From JBHOQX01 sp042408595 (GTDB lineage Bacteria; Chloroflexota; Chloroflexia; Chloroflexales; Roseiflexaceae): DNA of 64,000 nucleotides. Made by a program: the position numbers and the translations under genes. This document shows, in pieces, positions 16,366 to 25,350 of this stretch. The stretch is taken from NCBI GenBank assembly GCA_042408595.1, contig JBHOQX010000047.1, positions 1 to 64,000 of the forward strand, in the 5' to 3' direction. Each line of letters begins with the position of its first letter. Position 1 is the stretch's first letter. Below the pieces are notes generated by a model that was given only the letters and a program-made list of their open reading frames with translations, did no database searches and had not been told where the DNA came from.

Positions 16366-18048
16366 ATGCTCACCTGGAACGAAATCCAGCACATCCTGCG
16401 CACGATCCTCCGCTGGTGGTGGGTTGTTCTCCTGGCAACCCTGCTCGCGGGCGGCACCGCGTTCTATCTCAGCCGCTTTGAGACGCGCTATTACGTCGCC
16501 CGCACCTCCTTGATGATCGGCAATACGCTGACAAGCCCGCTCCCGGACCAGAACCAGTTGGGGATCGGCTCGTCGCTCGCCCGCTACTATGGCGAGATCG
16601 CGCGCCGCGAGCCCATCCTGAAGCCGGTGGCCGAAGAACTGCAGCTGCCATTCGCCTGGACGTTCATCAACGACCGCATGCTGACGACGAATGTCGTCCC
16701 GAATGCGAACCTGCTCGAAATCTACATCACCGATTCCAATCCAGAGCGCGCCGCGGCGATCGCCAACGCGATCGGGGCGCATCTGATTAAGTTGAGCCCG
16801 AACTCGCCCGACAAGATCGAAGCCGAGCGCAACGCGATCGAGCAGCAGCTCAAGACCAGCGATGCAAAGATCCGGGAACTGAAGGCCAAGATCGATGCCC
16901 TGACCGCCAGGCGCGAGCAGGCGACCTCCGCGAGCGACCTGACCGAGATCAACGATCAGATCACCCAGCTCAACGCCAGCCTCTCCCAGGAGCAAGATAG
17001 CTACCGCGCCCTGCTGAATTTCAAAAACAGCAGCGTCACCAATAGCCTGAGCTTTTTCGAGCGGGCGCTGCCGCCCACGCAGGCGCTGCCATCGAAGCGA
17101 ATCGTCGCGGTTGGGATCGCCAGCGTGGCCGGTATGCTGCTGGCGCTCGCGGCAGTCTATGTGCTTGAGCGGGTGGATACGCGCTGGCGCAGCCGGCGCG
17201 ACATCGAAGACCGCTTCAACATGTCCGACCTTGGTGGCATCCCGTCCGGCCCGCCCGCTGGCGGCGGCTCGGCAGAGTATCTCAAGCGCCGCGAGCAGGC
17301 GGTGCGCGAGGCCCACACGAACATCATGCTGGCGGCGGCGAACGGTGGTGCGCGTACCCTGCTGATCAGCAGCCCGCACGCCAACCCGGATCGTACATCG
17401 TTCTCGATCGACCTGGCGCGGGTGTTTGCGCGGTCGGGCCACCGCGTGCTGATGGTGGACGCCGACCTGACGACGCCGTCGCTGACACGGCTGATGCTCC
17501 CCGATAACGGGGGGTGGGACGACGCCAGCGAAAGCGAACGCGACCTGTGGTCGCGGCTGCGGGCCACGGGGATGCCGAATATCGCCATGCTGCCGAGCAG
17601 CCTGGACGACAACGGTACGCCGGCGCTCGTGCCTTCGCTGCGCTGGGCGGAGTTGGTGCAGCAGCTCAGCGACGCCGCCGACGTGGTGATCTTCGATGGC
17701 CCCTCGACGCTTGCCAGCGCGGATGCGGCGCTGCTCGCCCCGCACGTGGACGGCGCGGTGCTGGTTGTCGCGCCGAGCCAGGACTCGCGCGAGGATGTGG
17801 AGAAGGCGCGCGCCCGCCTGACGCACAAGCCGGGTGCCCATCTTCTTGGCGCCGTCACCTGCCTGCCGAGCGACCAACGCGACTGGGCGGCCAATGGGCT
17901 GCTCAAGCGGCTGACAGGGGAGCAGCATCTCGCCTTGCCCCCCGTCAGCCCGGACTGGCTGGAGCGCCCGCGGGGCGCGGTGGTCACCCCGCCGCCGGAA
18001 GAGCTAGACCCCGGCGACGAGGCCGGCACGCCGCCCGAGGCGCCGTAA
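16366..18048 (+). CDS. Wzz-type chain-length protein fused to a degenerate tyrosine-kinase-like ATPase domain
   Basis: This 560-residue protein has a Wzz domain flanked by two membrane helices (about residues 18-35 and 245-265) with a coiled-coil loop (about 145-215), followed by a cytoplasmic BY-kinase-like domain (about 300-510). The kinase part keeps the Walker A' VLMVDADLTTPSL and Walker B VVIFDGPS. Where active enzymes have a G-x-G-K-S/T loop, it reads SSPHANPDRTSFS with no lysine, and there is no C-terminal tyrosine cluster. Wzz/BY-kinase pairs regulate the length and export of capsule or exopolysaccharide. This copy is probably catalytically dead and structural or regulatory. It sits 12 bp after gmhB in the same operon. 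A canonical kinase is at 22087-22764. Confidence 0.85.
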   Translation: MLTWNEIQHILRTILRWWWVVLLATLLAGGTAFYLSRFETRYYVARTSLMIGNTLTSPLPDQNQLGIGSSLARYYGEIARREPILKPVAEELQLPFAWTFINDRMLTTNVVPNANLLEIYITDSNPERAAAIANAIGAHLIKLSPNSPDKIEAERNAIEQQLKTSDAKIRELKAKIDALTARREQATSASDLTEINDQITQLNASLSQEQDSYRALLNFKNSSVTNSLSFFERALPPTQALPSKRIVAVGIASVAGMLLALAAVYVLERVDTRWRSRRDIEDRFNMSDLGGIPSGPPAGGGSAEYLKRREQAVREAHTNIMLAAANGGARTLLISSPHANPDRTSFSIDLARVFARSGHRVLMVDADLTTPSLTRLMLPDNGGWDDASESERDLWSRLRATGMPNIAMLPSSLDDNGTPALVPSLRWAELVQQLSDAADVVIFDGPSTLASADAALLAPHVDGAVLVVAPSQDSREDVEKARARLTHKPGAHLLGAVTCLPSDQRDWAANGLLKRLTGEQHLALPPVSPDWLERPRGAVVTPPPEELDPGDEAGTPPEAP

Positions 18049-18204
18049 GCCGGGCCGTCCGCCGCGTGCCGGCACCGCTGTGACAGCGTGTCGATGTACA
18101 TCTTGTCATACGACCCAGGCCCGGATCATCTCTGACCGCGTACAGCGCCCGCCGATCGGACGGGAAGGTGGCCGCGGAGTTGCAATCATACGAACGCGAT
18201 CTCT

Positions 18205-18939
18205 ATGCTCAGCCAGCTTCGACTCTACATTGCGCGCCAGGCGGCTTCCGCGCCGCGCTACGCCTGGGAGCAGCTTGTCCAGTTGCTCGTCGGCTGGATC
18301 CCGACCATCGTCGGGATCGCCCTGCGGGGCCTGGTGTATCGCAGCATCCTGCGGATGGACGGCACGGCGGCGATCGAGGACGGGGTGCGTATTCGCTTCG
18401 CCAGCAATGTGCGGCTCGGCCGCGGCGCCTATCTCGACCACGGGGTGTATCTTCACGCCTGCCCCGGCGGGATCACGGTCGGCCCGGAGAGCTTCGTGAT
18501 GAAAAACGCCATCCTGCACGTCTACAACTTCCGCGACCTGCCACATGCCGGCATCCGCATCGGCGCGCGCTCCCTGATCGGCGAGGCGTGCGTGCTGCGC
18601 GGCCAGGGTGGGATCACCATCGGCGACGATGTGTTCCTTGCCCCGATGGTGCAGATGCTCGCCGTCAACCACGTGTACCACGACACCAGCCGCCCGATCA
18701 GCGCGCAGGGCATCACCTGCCAGGGGATCGTGGTGGAGGATGGCGCCTGGATCGGCGGCGGCGCGATCGTCCTTGATGGGGTGCGCATCGGGCGAAACGC
18801 GGTGGTCGGGGCGGGCGCGGTCGTCACGCGCGATGTGCCGCCGTACGCGGTGGTCGTCGGTAACCCGGCGCGGGTTGTGCGCGACCTGCGCGCCGCGCCG
18901 CTCGATCTGCCCGCTAACAAAAGACTCACGGTCTACTAG
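18205..18939 (+). CDS. Hexapeptide-repeat acyltransferase (LbH family)
   Basis: This 244-residue protein has an N-terminal hydrophobic region and then left-handed beta-helix hexapeptide repeats (IEDGVRIRFASNVRLGRGAYLDHGVYLHACPGGITVGPES; later ITIGDDVFLAP and VVVEDGAWIGGGAIVLDGVRIGRNAVVGAGAVVTRDVPPYAVVVGNPARVV). The catalytic-type histidine lies in AVNHVYHD. It should acetylate or otherwise acylate a sugar of the surface polymer (WcaF/maltose acetyltransferase type). It follows the Wzz-kinase gene by 156 bp, on the same strand. The acyl donor and sugar acceptor are unknown. Confidence 0.87.
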   Translation: MLSQLRLYIARQAASAPRYAWEQLVQLLVGWIPTIVGIALRGLVYRSILRMDGTAAIEDGVRIRFASNVRLGRGAYLDHGVYLHACPGGITVGPESFVMKNAILHVYNFRDLPHAGIRIGARSLIGEACVLRGQGGITIGDDVFLAPMVQMLAVNHVYHDTSRPISAQGITCQGIVVEDGAWIGGGAIVLDGVRIGRNAVVGAGAVVTRDVPPYAVVVGNPARVVRDLRAAPLDLPANKRLTVY

Positions 18940-18971
18940 CGGCCGTTCAGCCGGCCGTCATCGGCAGTTGG

Positions 18972-18977
18972 TATAGT
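18972..18977 (+). promoter_or_regulatory. Extended -10 promoter before the GT2 gene
   Basis: TGGTATAGT (TATAGT at 18972-18977 with the TG extension) lies about 92 bp before the ATG at 19070. I see no good -35 at the usual distance. Confidence 0.45.
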
Positions 18978-19069
18978 CCGCGGTAGGTAGAAGGACGGTC
19001 AGGAGCCTGCAGTTCCGACAGTCGGACGGTGCGCCTGCTCGCTGAATTTTCGCCCAAGGAGCCCGCAGC

Positions 19070-20308
19070 ATGACAACGCTCTCGGTGGTCATTCCAGCCT
19101 ACAACGAAGAAGACGGCATCGCGGCGATCGTCGACCGTGTGCTGGCTATCGAGCCGGCGCTGCGCGAGGCGGGCGTGGATGCGCTCGAGTGCATCGTCGT
19201 GGACGACGGCTCGCGCGACCGGACGCCCGAGATCGTCAGCCAGTACGTGCCGCGGGTGCGGCTGATCCGCCAGCAGAACCGGGGCTACGGCGGCGCGCTG
19301 AAGACCGGCTTCCAGGCCGCGCAGGGCGAGTTGCTCGGCTTTCTCGATGCCGACAGCACCTATCCGCCAGAGTACTTTCCGCAGATGTGCCGGCTCGCGC
19401 TGAATGGGGCCGATCTGGTGATCGGCAGCCGCATGGCCGGCGCCAGCAGCCAGATGCCGCTGGTGCGCCGGATCGGCAACACGATCTTCGCCATGCTGCT
19501 GTCCATGGTCGCCGGGGTGCGCATCAGCGACAGCGCCAGCGGCCAGCGGGTCCTGCGGCGGGAGGTGCTGCCGCGCCTCTACCCGCTGCCCGACACGCTC
19601 GACTTCACACCGGCGATGAGCACGCGCGCGCTGCACGAGAACCTGACCATGGTCGAGCTGCCCATCCCGTACAAGGAGCGCTCGGGGCGGAGCAAACTCA
19701 GCGTCGTGCGCGACGGGCTGCGCTTCTTCAAGAGCATCGTCTGGACGGCGCTGACGTATAACCCGGTGCGGATTTTCGGCGGCCTTGGCCTTGGGTTGCT
19801 GGCGCTGGCGGCCGCAGTGGCGCTCGCCGCCCTGCTGCTGCCAGCCGTCTCGGCGCACGGTTCGTTCCCGCTCTTCTTCGGCGCGCTGGTGCTAGCGGTG
19901 GCCGGCGTGACGCTCTATACCACGGGCACGTCCTTTAGCTACATCGTCGCGCTGTTCCACAAGCAGCCCATCCGCCAGGGGATGTTCGGGCCGCGCGGCA
20001 ACGGCCGGCGGATCGAGCGCCACTACTGGTGGCTCGGAATCCTCGCGGTACTGGCTGGGGTTGGCTGCTATGCGGCGGCGGTCGCGGCGAATCTCACCGC
20101 ACCCACCAGCCCTGCGCCCTGGTTCGCCCCGGTTGTCTCGGCGATGCTGGTGCTGGTCGGGGTCCAGTTGGTGAGCGCATGGGCCCTGGCGCGGATGCTC
20201 GGCGAGCTGAGCCAGCGCGACGGGCGGGCGCAGCAGGATCTGACCGGTGCAACCGCCACCCTCGCCGCGCAGCAGGTTGAGGAGCGGCCCCAATACGTCA
20301 CAGCGTAG
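19070..20308 (+). CDS. Polyisoprenyl-phosphate-type GT2 glycosyltransferase with membrane tail
   Basis: This 412-residue enzyme has a GT2 domain (residues 1-230) of the dolichyl/undecaprenyl-phosphate sugar transferase type: SVVIPAYNEEDGIAAIVDRV, CIVVDDGSRDRTPEIV, NRGYGGALKTGFQAA and FLDADSTYPPEY. At least four hydrophobic helices follow (about residues 240-375). It should load a sugar on a lipid carrier at the inner face of the membrane. AAGGAG precedes the ATG. It is downstream of the acyltransferase and upstream of a lipoprotein gene on the same strand. Confidence 0.9.
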   Translation: MTTLSVVIPAYNEEDGIAAIVDRVLAIEPALREAGVDALECIVVDDGSRDRTPEIVSQYVPRVRLIRQQNRGYGGALKTGFQAAQGELLGFLDADSTYPPEYFPQMCRLALNGADLVIGSRMAGASSQMPLVRRIGNTIFAMLLSMVAGVRISDSASGQRVLRREVLPRLYPLPDTLDFTPAMSTRALHENLTMVELPIPYKERSGRSKLSVVRDGLRFFKSIVWTALTYNPVRIFGGLGLGLLALAAAVALAALLLPAVSAHGSFPLFFGALVLAVAGVTLYTTGTSFSYIVALFHKQPIRQGMFGPRGNGRRIERHYWWLGILAVLAGVGCYAAAVAANLTAPTSPAPWFAPVVSAMLVLVGVQLVSAWALARMLGELSQRDGRAQQDLTGATATLAAQQVEERPQYVTA

Positions 20309-20563
20309 GGCCGGCGCCCGGGTTCGGTCGTCTGGTGGCAGGGCAAGTCTGGCGGCCAGGGGCCTGTGGAAGCGCTGCGGCAACTGTGTTGCCGGCGGAG
20401 CGCCCCAGGCCCCCGGCCGCTCCATGTGTCCGTGAGCGAGCCGCAGCGGAACCCCCGGTTCATGCCCGCCGGCGTGGCGCCGCCCCTGGCCCGGGCGCGA
20501 ATCGCTCCCGCGCGCGAGGCGCACACGATCACGCACGAACCGGGAGGTCTGGAGAGAGGAGCC

Positions 20564-22069
20564 ATGAGGCAAATGCTGGTTTCGAGCCTGCGCTGGGCGC
20601 TTGCCGCCGGGATCTGCGGCGGGCTGGCGGCATGCGGCGTCGCGGAGCGGCCGGCCACCGGCCAGGCGACTACCGTACTGGCCGTACCCACCGAGACGCC
20701 CGCGCCACCGGCGGCCGAATCCCCGACACCATCCCCCCCGCCAGCGACCGATGCGCCCGCCGCGCCGACAGGCACGCCCGCGCCTGCCGCCCAGGCGATC
20801 GTGCCGAATGCCTCGGCCGTGGCGCTGCCGCTGATGACCGCCGGGCCAGGCGCCAACCGGGCGCAGTTCTGGACCGGAGTGCTCGGCTTCAGCGATGTCG
20901 GCACGCATCAGGTCGTGCGCACCCCCGGCGACCGGGTGTATATCTTCGCGCCCGAGATCTACAAAACCTATCTGCGTGCCTTGCGCGCCGACCAGCCCGG
21001 TACGCCGCGCAGCTTTGCCGAGGTGGACGCCGCCAATCGCCCGAACGCGGCCAGCCCGATCTGGGCGGTGGACTCCGCGATCGACGGGCATGGCGTGGTG
21101 CACCTCTTGTATATCACCGAAAACGGCCCGGTCGTCTACCAGACGTTCGATACCGCGCTGGACCGCTGGGGCCCGCAGACCGAGCTCGCCAATAGCCGCT
21201 GGCCGAATCGTAACAACGATTTGCGCCAGGGCAGCGCCGGTGTGGCCCTGGCCGTCGACCGGGCCGGCGTCGTGCATGTCGCCTACAACAAAGCCGAAGG
21301 CGCCAACCGCCGCGTCTATTACAACAACAACGCAGGGGGGAGTTGGAGCCACGAGACGCTGCTGGACGACACACCCGGCAGCGACAACAGCCACCCGACG
21401 CTGGCCTTCGGGCCGGACGGCGCGCTCTACGCCGCCTGGCTGGCGGACGACGGCAAGGCCGGCGCGATCCGCGTCCGTGCCCGCCGCGGTGATGCCTGGG
21501 CGCGTAGCTCGCCGGTGGACGCCCATGTGTTCCGTAACGACGGCTACAGTATCGACCAGGGCCCGAGCCTGCTCGTCGCGCCCGACGGCGCCATGCATGT
21601 CGCCTACATCGGGCCGTACGAGCCGGCGCCCGGCTCACCCACCGGCTATGACTACGGCCGCGCCCACCATCGCATCAGCCGCGACGGCGGACGCAGCTGG
21701 GTCGCCGACGATCCACCGCAACTCTTCACCCACAACCCGTCGCTCGCGGTGAGTCCGGAGGGCGATATCTTCATGTTCGGGCACCGGGAGGCGTGGCTCG
21801 ACCCGGGCCGGTGCGCCTGGATGCTGGCGAACGTCCGGCCGGCCGGCGGGGGGTGGGACAAATGGCGCGTGTTGGGGCAGGGCTGCTTCGATTCGAGCGT
21901 CTCGGTGCGCTGGGCGCAGTACCACCGCGCGAACCCGCAGGTGATCGACCTGCTGTTCTGGACGGAGAAGGGGCCGCGGGGCGAGCCCGATGTCAACCAA
22001 CTCTTCTACACCGAGCTACGCGGCGGCGTGGCCGCCATCAAGGCGCTGCCAGGGGCGGCGCGGCCATAA
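20564..22069 (+). CDS. Lipoprotein with BNR/sialidase-like beta-propeller
   Basis: This 501-residue exported lipoprotein has a signal peptide with lipobox LAAC (Cys at about residue 24), then a Pro/Thr-rich linker of about 50 residues. The long beta-propeller-like domain has BNR/Asp-box features such as SRDGGRSW and repeated GVVH(L/V)AY and FGPDGALYAAW strands. It could bind or modify glycans at the cell surface, but the catalytic residues of sialidases are not evident. The start at 20564 has GGAGAGAGGAG before it. The 255-bp leader (20309-20563) holds no recognised element. It converges with the kinase gene on its right. Confidence 0.75.
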   Translation: MRQMLVSSLRWALAAGICGGLAACGVAERPATGQATTVLAVPTETPAPPAAESPTPSPPPATDAPAAPTGTPAPAAQAIVPNASAVALPLMTAGPGANRAQFWTGVLGFSDVGTHQVVRTPGDRVYIFAPEIYKTYLRALRADQPGTPRSFAEVDAANRPNAASPIWAVDSAIDGHGVVHLLYITENGPVVYQTFDTALDRWGPQTELANSRWPNRNNDLRQGSAGVALAVDRAGVVHVAYNKAEGANRRVYYNNNAGGSWSHETLLDDTPGSDNSHPTLAFGPDGALYAAWLADDGKAGAIRVRARRGDAWARSSPVDAHVFRNDGYSIDQGPSLLVAPDGAMHVAYIGPYEPAPGSPTGYDYGRAHHRISRDGGRSWVADDPPQLFTHNPSLAVSPEGDIFMFGHREAWLDPGRCAWMLANVRPAGGGWDKWRVLGQGCFDSSVSVRWAQYHRANPQVIDLLFWTEKGPRGEPDVNQLFYTELRGGVAAIKALPGAARP

Positions 22070-22086
22070 CCGCCGGGCGGGCGCTT

Positions 22087-22764
22087 CTACCCGTAGTAAC
22101 CGTACCCCTGGCCGGCCGGCGCATTGTTCAGCACTACGCCGACGATATGCGCCTTGACCTTCTCGAGCGTCTGGCGTGCCTGGCGGGCGCGGTCGCGGCT
22201 GGTCTTGTTCGCCTGAAAGACCAGCAACACCCCGTCCACCCGCGGCGCGAGCACGGCGGCGTCGGTGACGGCGACGACCGGCGGCGTGTCGAAGAGCACC
22301 ATGTCTGCCGCGTCGCGCAGCCGCGCGATGATCGCGTCCATGCGCCGCGAGCCGAGGATGTCCGCCGGGCGGGGCGGCAGCGGCCCGCTGGCCAGGAGCG
22401 ACAGCCCCGGCACGCCCGTCGGCTGGAGCGGGAGCTCCGGAGCGTCCTGGGCGAGGATGAGGCTGGTCAGCCCGGCATCGTTGCTCAGGCCGAAGAGGGT
22501 ATGGAGCGTCGGCCGGCGCAGGTCGCAGTCTACCAGGACCACACGCTGCTCGGCCTGGGCCATGGTCACCGCCAGGTTCGCCAGCGTGGTCGATTTGCCC
22601 TCGTCCGGGCCGGTGCTGGTGACCATCAGCGTGCGCAGCGGGTGATCCAGGCTGGAGAACTGGATGTTGGTCCGCAGCGTGCGGTACGCCTCCGCCGCCG
22701 GCGAGCGCGGGTCGCGCAGGGCGATCAGGCTATCGGGCACGTGCCCGGTGCTGGACGCGCTCAT
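22087..22764 (-). CDS. Tyrosine-protein-kinase-type ATPase (CpsD/BY-kinase)
   Basis: This 225-residue cytoplasmic BY-kinase works with a Wzz-type adaptor to control polysaccharide polymerisation and export. It has an intact Walker A (TSTGPDEGKSTTLANLA), Walker A' VVLVDCDLRRPTLH, and Walker B MVLFDTPPVVAVTDAA. The N-terminal SPAAEAYRTLRTNIQFS is the usual oligomerisation segment. The C-terminal tail is short and ends GYGYYG, giving three tyrosines as possible autophosphorylation sites. Its ATG overlaps the stop of the Wzz gene upstream by four bases, so the two are coupled. Confidence 0.92.
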   Translation of the reverse strand: MSASSTGHVPDSLIALRDPRSPAAEAYRTLRTNIQFSSLDHPLRTLMVTSTGPDEGKSTTLANLAVTMAQAEQRVVLVDCDLRRPTLHTLFGLSNDAGLTSLILAQDAPELPLQPTGVPGLSLLASGPLPPRPADILGSRRMDAIIARLRDAADMVLFDTPPVVAVTDAAVLAPRVDGVLLVFQANKTSRDRARQARQTLEKVKAHIVGVVLNNAPAGQGYGYYG

Positions 22765-23471
22765 GGCTGTGCCTGCTGAGGCGCGGCACGGGGTGCCGTG
22801 CGGGGCGCCCGCGTGGGTTCGACTGTCGGGATGGCGCCGAGCGTCGTCAGGCCGACGTAGCGCTCGATGTCGGCCGGGGTCTTGAGCGAGTCGTCCAGCG
22901 CCTCCAGCACGAACGCCAGGATGATCCCGAGGATCAGGCCGAGGATGAACCCGGCGGCGACGTTCAGGCGCGTCTGCGGCCGGTAGAGGTAGGCGGGCCG
23001 CGCCGGCTGCATCACGCGCATGTTGATTCGGTCGGTGCCGTCGATCGAGTCGTTCAGCGACCCGACCAGCGCCACCATGTTGTCGCCCACCGCCTGGGCG
23101 AGCCGCTGCGCCATGGCCGGGTCTTCCGGGTAATCGACCTGCACGATCATTTTGCGCTCGTCGGGCCGGGCCTGGATGGCGACGTGCTTGAGCATCCAGT
23201 CGGGGCTGCGGTCGAGCCGCAGGTCGTTGCTGATCTTTTCGAGTTGCACCGGCGCCCGCGCCATATCGCTGAAGCTATTCATGCTGCCCTGCAGCACCAT
23301 CGACAGGCCGTTGTCGTAGCGGCTCGGCACGACCAGGTACTCCGCCTCCGAGCGGAAGAGCGGCGTCTGCAACTTGCTGAAGCCATACGCGCCGATCGCG
23401 CCGGCGAGCGCTGTCAGCAGGATGACCCACCAGCGCCGGCGCAGCACCAGCAGGTAGTCAGCCAGTTTCAT
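22761..23471 (-). CDS. Wzz/CpsC-type chain-length determinant protein
   Basis: This 236-residue membrane protein has the Wzz layout: N-terminal helix (about residues 15-32, WWVILLTALAGAIGAYGFS), an extracytoplasmic loop, and a second helix (about 170-195) followed by a Pro-rich cytoplasmic end (PTRAPRTAPRAAP). It should be the membrane adaptor that activates the BY-kinase encoded directly downstream. The ATG at 23471 follows AGGAGG, and its first bases overlap the end of the preceding gene by 14 bp. Confidence 0.88.
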   Translation of the reverse strand: MKLADYLLVLRRRWWVILLTALAGAIGAYGFSKLQTPLFRSEAEYLVVPSRYDNGLSMVLQGSMNSFSDMARAPVQLEKISNDLRLDRSPDWMLKHVAIQARPDERKMIVQVDYPEDPAMAQRLAQAVGDNMVALVGSLNDSIDGTDRINMRVMQPARPAYLYRPQTRLNVAAGFILGLILGIILAFVLEALDDSLKTPADIERYVGLTTLGAIPTVEPTRAPRTAPRAAPQQAQP

Positions 23472-24174
23472 CGTCAATCCTCCTCTGAGGTGGGAGCGCT
23501 TCCCGGAGCGCGCGCTGCTCCGCGGCTCCCGCTCCGTGTTCAGCCCGCTCGCGGCTGCGGCCGGGGCGCCAGGCCGGCGCAGCCGCGAGCGCATGGAGCG
23601 CGAAAGCCAGCCCCACCCCGGCCGCCAGCCCGAGCAGCGTCCGCAACGCGACCGTCAGGGCGATCGCCTGCGGCCCGTTGGCCCGCGTCGCCGCCGCCGG
23701 GAGCGCCAGCGGCGCGACATCCAGCCCCGGCCGGGCGGCGGTCGCCCGGCGGTCACCCCAGTAGCGCAGCCCGTTGGCCGCCAGCAGATCGGCGGCGGCG
23801 CGGACCGCGGCCACCGCCACCTCCGGCCGGGCCGCCTCGGCGGTGAGCGTGACGACCCGCTGGTCGGCGGCGGCGCGCACCGTCGCCGGCCCGTCTCCCC
23901 CGGCGGCGGTCAGCGCCCGAGCGAGATCGCGCCGGAACGGCTCGCCGGCGATGATCGCCGGCACATCCAACGCGGTGGTGTCCTCGTTGTTAGGTGTCAG
24001 GCCGGCCCTCGGCCCGAAATCCGCGCTGCGGGTGACGAGCAGGCGGGCGCTGGCGGTGTAGGTCGGCGGCGCCAGCAGCGCCGCCACAAGGCTGGCCGCG
24101 CCGGCAACCAGGGCCAGCCCGGCGATCAGCGGCCAGAACGGCCGCAGAATCGCCTGGTAATGGTGCAACTCCAT
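23458..24174 (-). CDS. Wzz-like membrane protein, divergent
   Basis: This 238-residue protein has an N-terminal membrane helix (about residues 13-35), a loop beginning PPTYTASARLLVTRS in the manner of Wzz proteins, and a second hydrophobic stretch (about 170-195). It ends in an Arg-rich tail. It overlaps the next Wzz gene by 14 bp and starts 6 bp after the glycosyltransferase stop, so it is part of a tight operon: GT4, this gene, Wzz, BY-kinase. Two Wzz-like subunits in a row suggest a hetero-oligomeric co-polymerase, which is inference. Confidence 0.75.
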   Translation of the reverse strand: MELHHYQAILRPFWPLIAGLALVAGAASLVAALLAPPTYTASARLLVTRSADFGPRAGLTPNNEDTTALDVPAIIAGEPFRRDLARALTAAGGDGPATVRAAADQRVVTLTAEAARPEVAVAAVRAAADLLAANGLRYWGDRRATAARPGLDVAPLALPAAATRANGPQAIALTVALRTLLGLAAGVGLAFALHALAAAPAWRPGRSRERAEHGAGAAEQRALREALPPQRRIDDETG

Positions 24175-24180
24175 CCCGTT

Positions 24181-25281
24181 TCAAGCGATCAGCTCCGCGT
24201 ACGGCGCCCGGCTCTCCTCGATCAGGGCGCGCATGCGGCGGACAAACACCTCGCATCCGAACCCTTCGGCGTGGCGCCGAATCGTCAACGGATCGTACAC
24301 ATCGGCCCGCGATTCGAGGATCGCCGTGGCGAGCGCGGCGGCGTCGGGGGTGTAGAAAAACCGGCCCGTCACCCCGTCGATCACGCTGTCCAGCGCGCCG
24401 CCCGCACCGTAGGCGATCACCGGGCGCCCGGCGGCCATGGCCTCGAGCGGCGTGATGCCGAAATCCTCCTCCCCGGGGAAGATAAACGCCCGGCACCGGG
24501 CGAGCAGATCGCGGCGCTGCTCATCGGAGATATGCCCGAGAAACTCCACCGTTGGCCCCGCGATCGTCTCCAGCGCGGCGCGGTCGCGCCCCTCGCCGAA
24601 GATCTTGAGCGGCAGGCCGAGCGCCGTCAGCGCGCGGACGGCCAGGTCGAGCCGCTTGTACGGAACGAGGCGGCCGCCGGCGACGTAGAAATCGTCAGTG
24701 GGGCGGGGGCGGTACGGCGGCAGTTCCACCGGCGGCGGGATGACGACCGACTCGCGGCCGTAGTAGCGGCGGATGCGCTGGGCGACCGCGTGTGAATTGG
24801 CGACGAAGGTATCGACGCGCGCCGCGCTCGCCACGTCCCACAGTCTAACATACGTGAGCAGAACGGGCAACATCGCGCGCTCCGCGCCGCCGAACTGCTC
24901 GCGCTCGACATAGGCCCCGGTGCGCCAGGCGAAGCGCATCGGTGTATGGCAATAGCAGATGTGTCGCGCGTGCGGGGCGGGGATCACGCCCTTGGCGAAG
25001 GCGCTGCTGCTGCTCAGCACAAGGTCGTAGTCGCTGAGATCGAAGCTCTCGAACGCGCTGGGGTACAGCAGAACGTAGTGCCGGAACAGCCGGCGCCAGC
25101 CCGGCAGACGCTGCATCCAGGACGTGCGGATGTCCCACGTCCGGAAGTGCGGCGGCATGGCCTGCCGATCATAGATCGAGGTGAAGATCGGCGCGTCGGG
25201 GTACATATCGTGGAGGGCTTCGAGCACACGCTCCGCGCCGCCATACTGGTTCAGGTAATCGTGAACGATCGCAACGCGCAT
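24181..25281 (-). CDS. Glycosyltransferase family 4 protein
   Basis: This 366-residue GT-B enzyme of family GT4 should add a sugar to the surface polymer repeat unit. The N-terminal MRVAIVHDYLNQYGGAERVLEAL is typical. The donor-site half has FYVAGGRLVPYKRLDLAVRAL, FLGHISDEQ, and the E-x7-E motif FPGEEDFGITPLEAMAAGRPVIAYGAGG. The ATG at 25281 is preferred to 25311 because homologues begin at MRVAIVHDY. It begins the GT4-Wzz-Wzz-kinase operon. Confidence 0.92.
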   Translation of the reverse strand: MRVAIVHDYLNQYGGAERVLEALHDMYPDAPIFTSIYDRQAMPPHFRTWDIRTSWMQRLPGWRRLFRHYVLLYPSAFESFDLSDYDLVLSSSSAFAKGVIPAPHARHICYCHTPMRFAWRTGAYVEREQFGGAERAMLPVLLTYVRLWDVASAARVDTFVANSHAVAQRIRRYYGRESVVIPPPVELPPYRPRPTDDFYVAGGRLVPYKRLDLAVRALTALGLPLKIFGEGRDRAALETIAGPTVEFLGHISDEQRRDLLARCRAFIFPGEEDFGITPLEAMAAGRPVIAYGAGGALDSVIDGVTGRFFYTPDAAALATAILESRADVYDPLTIRRHAEGFGCEVFVRRMRALIEESRAPYAELIA

Positions 25282-25350
25282 GGCGCCATCACCCGCTGAA
25301 TGAGCGCGCATAGCCTACCAGTAAACCGGGCGGTCGTCAAACGCTGCGGC

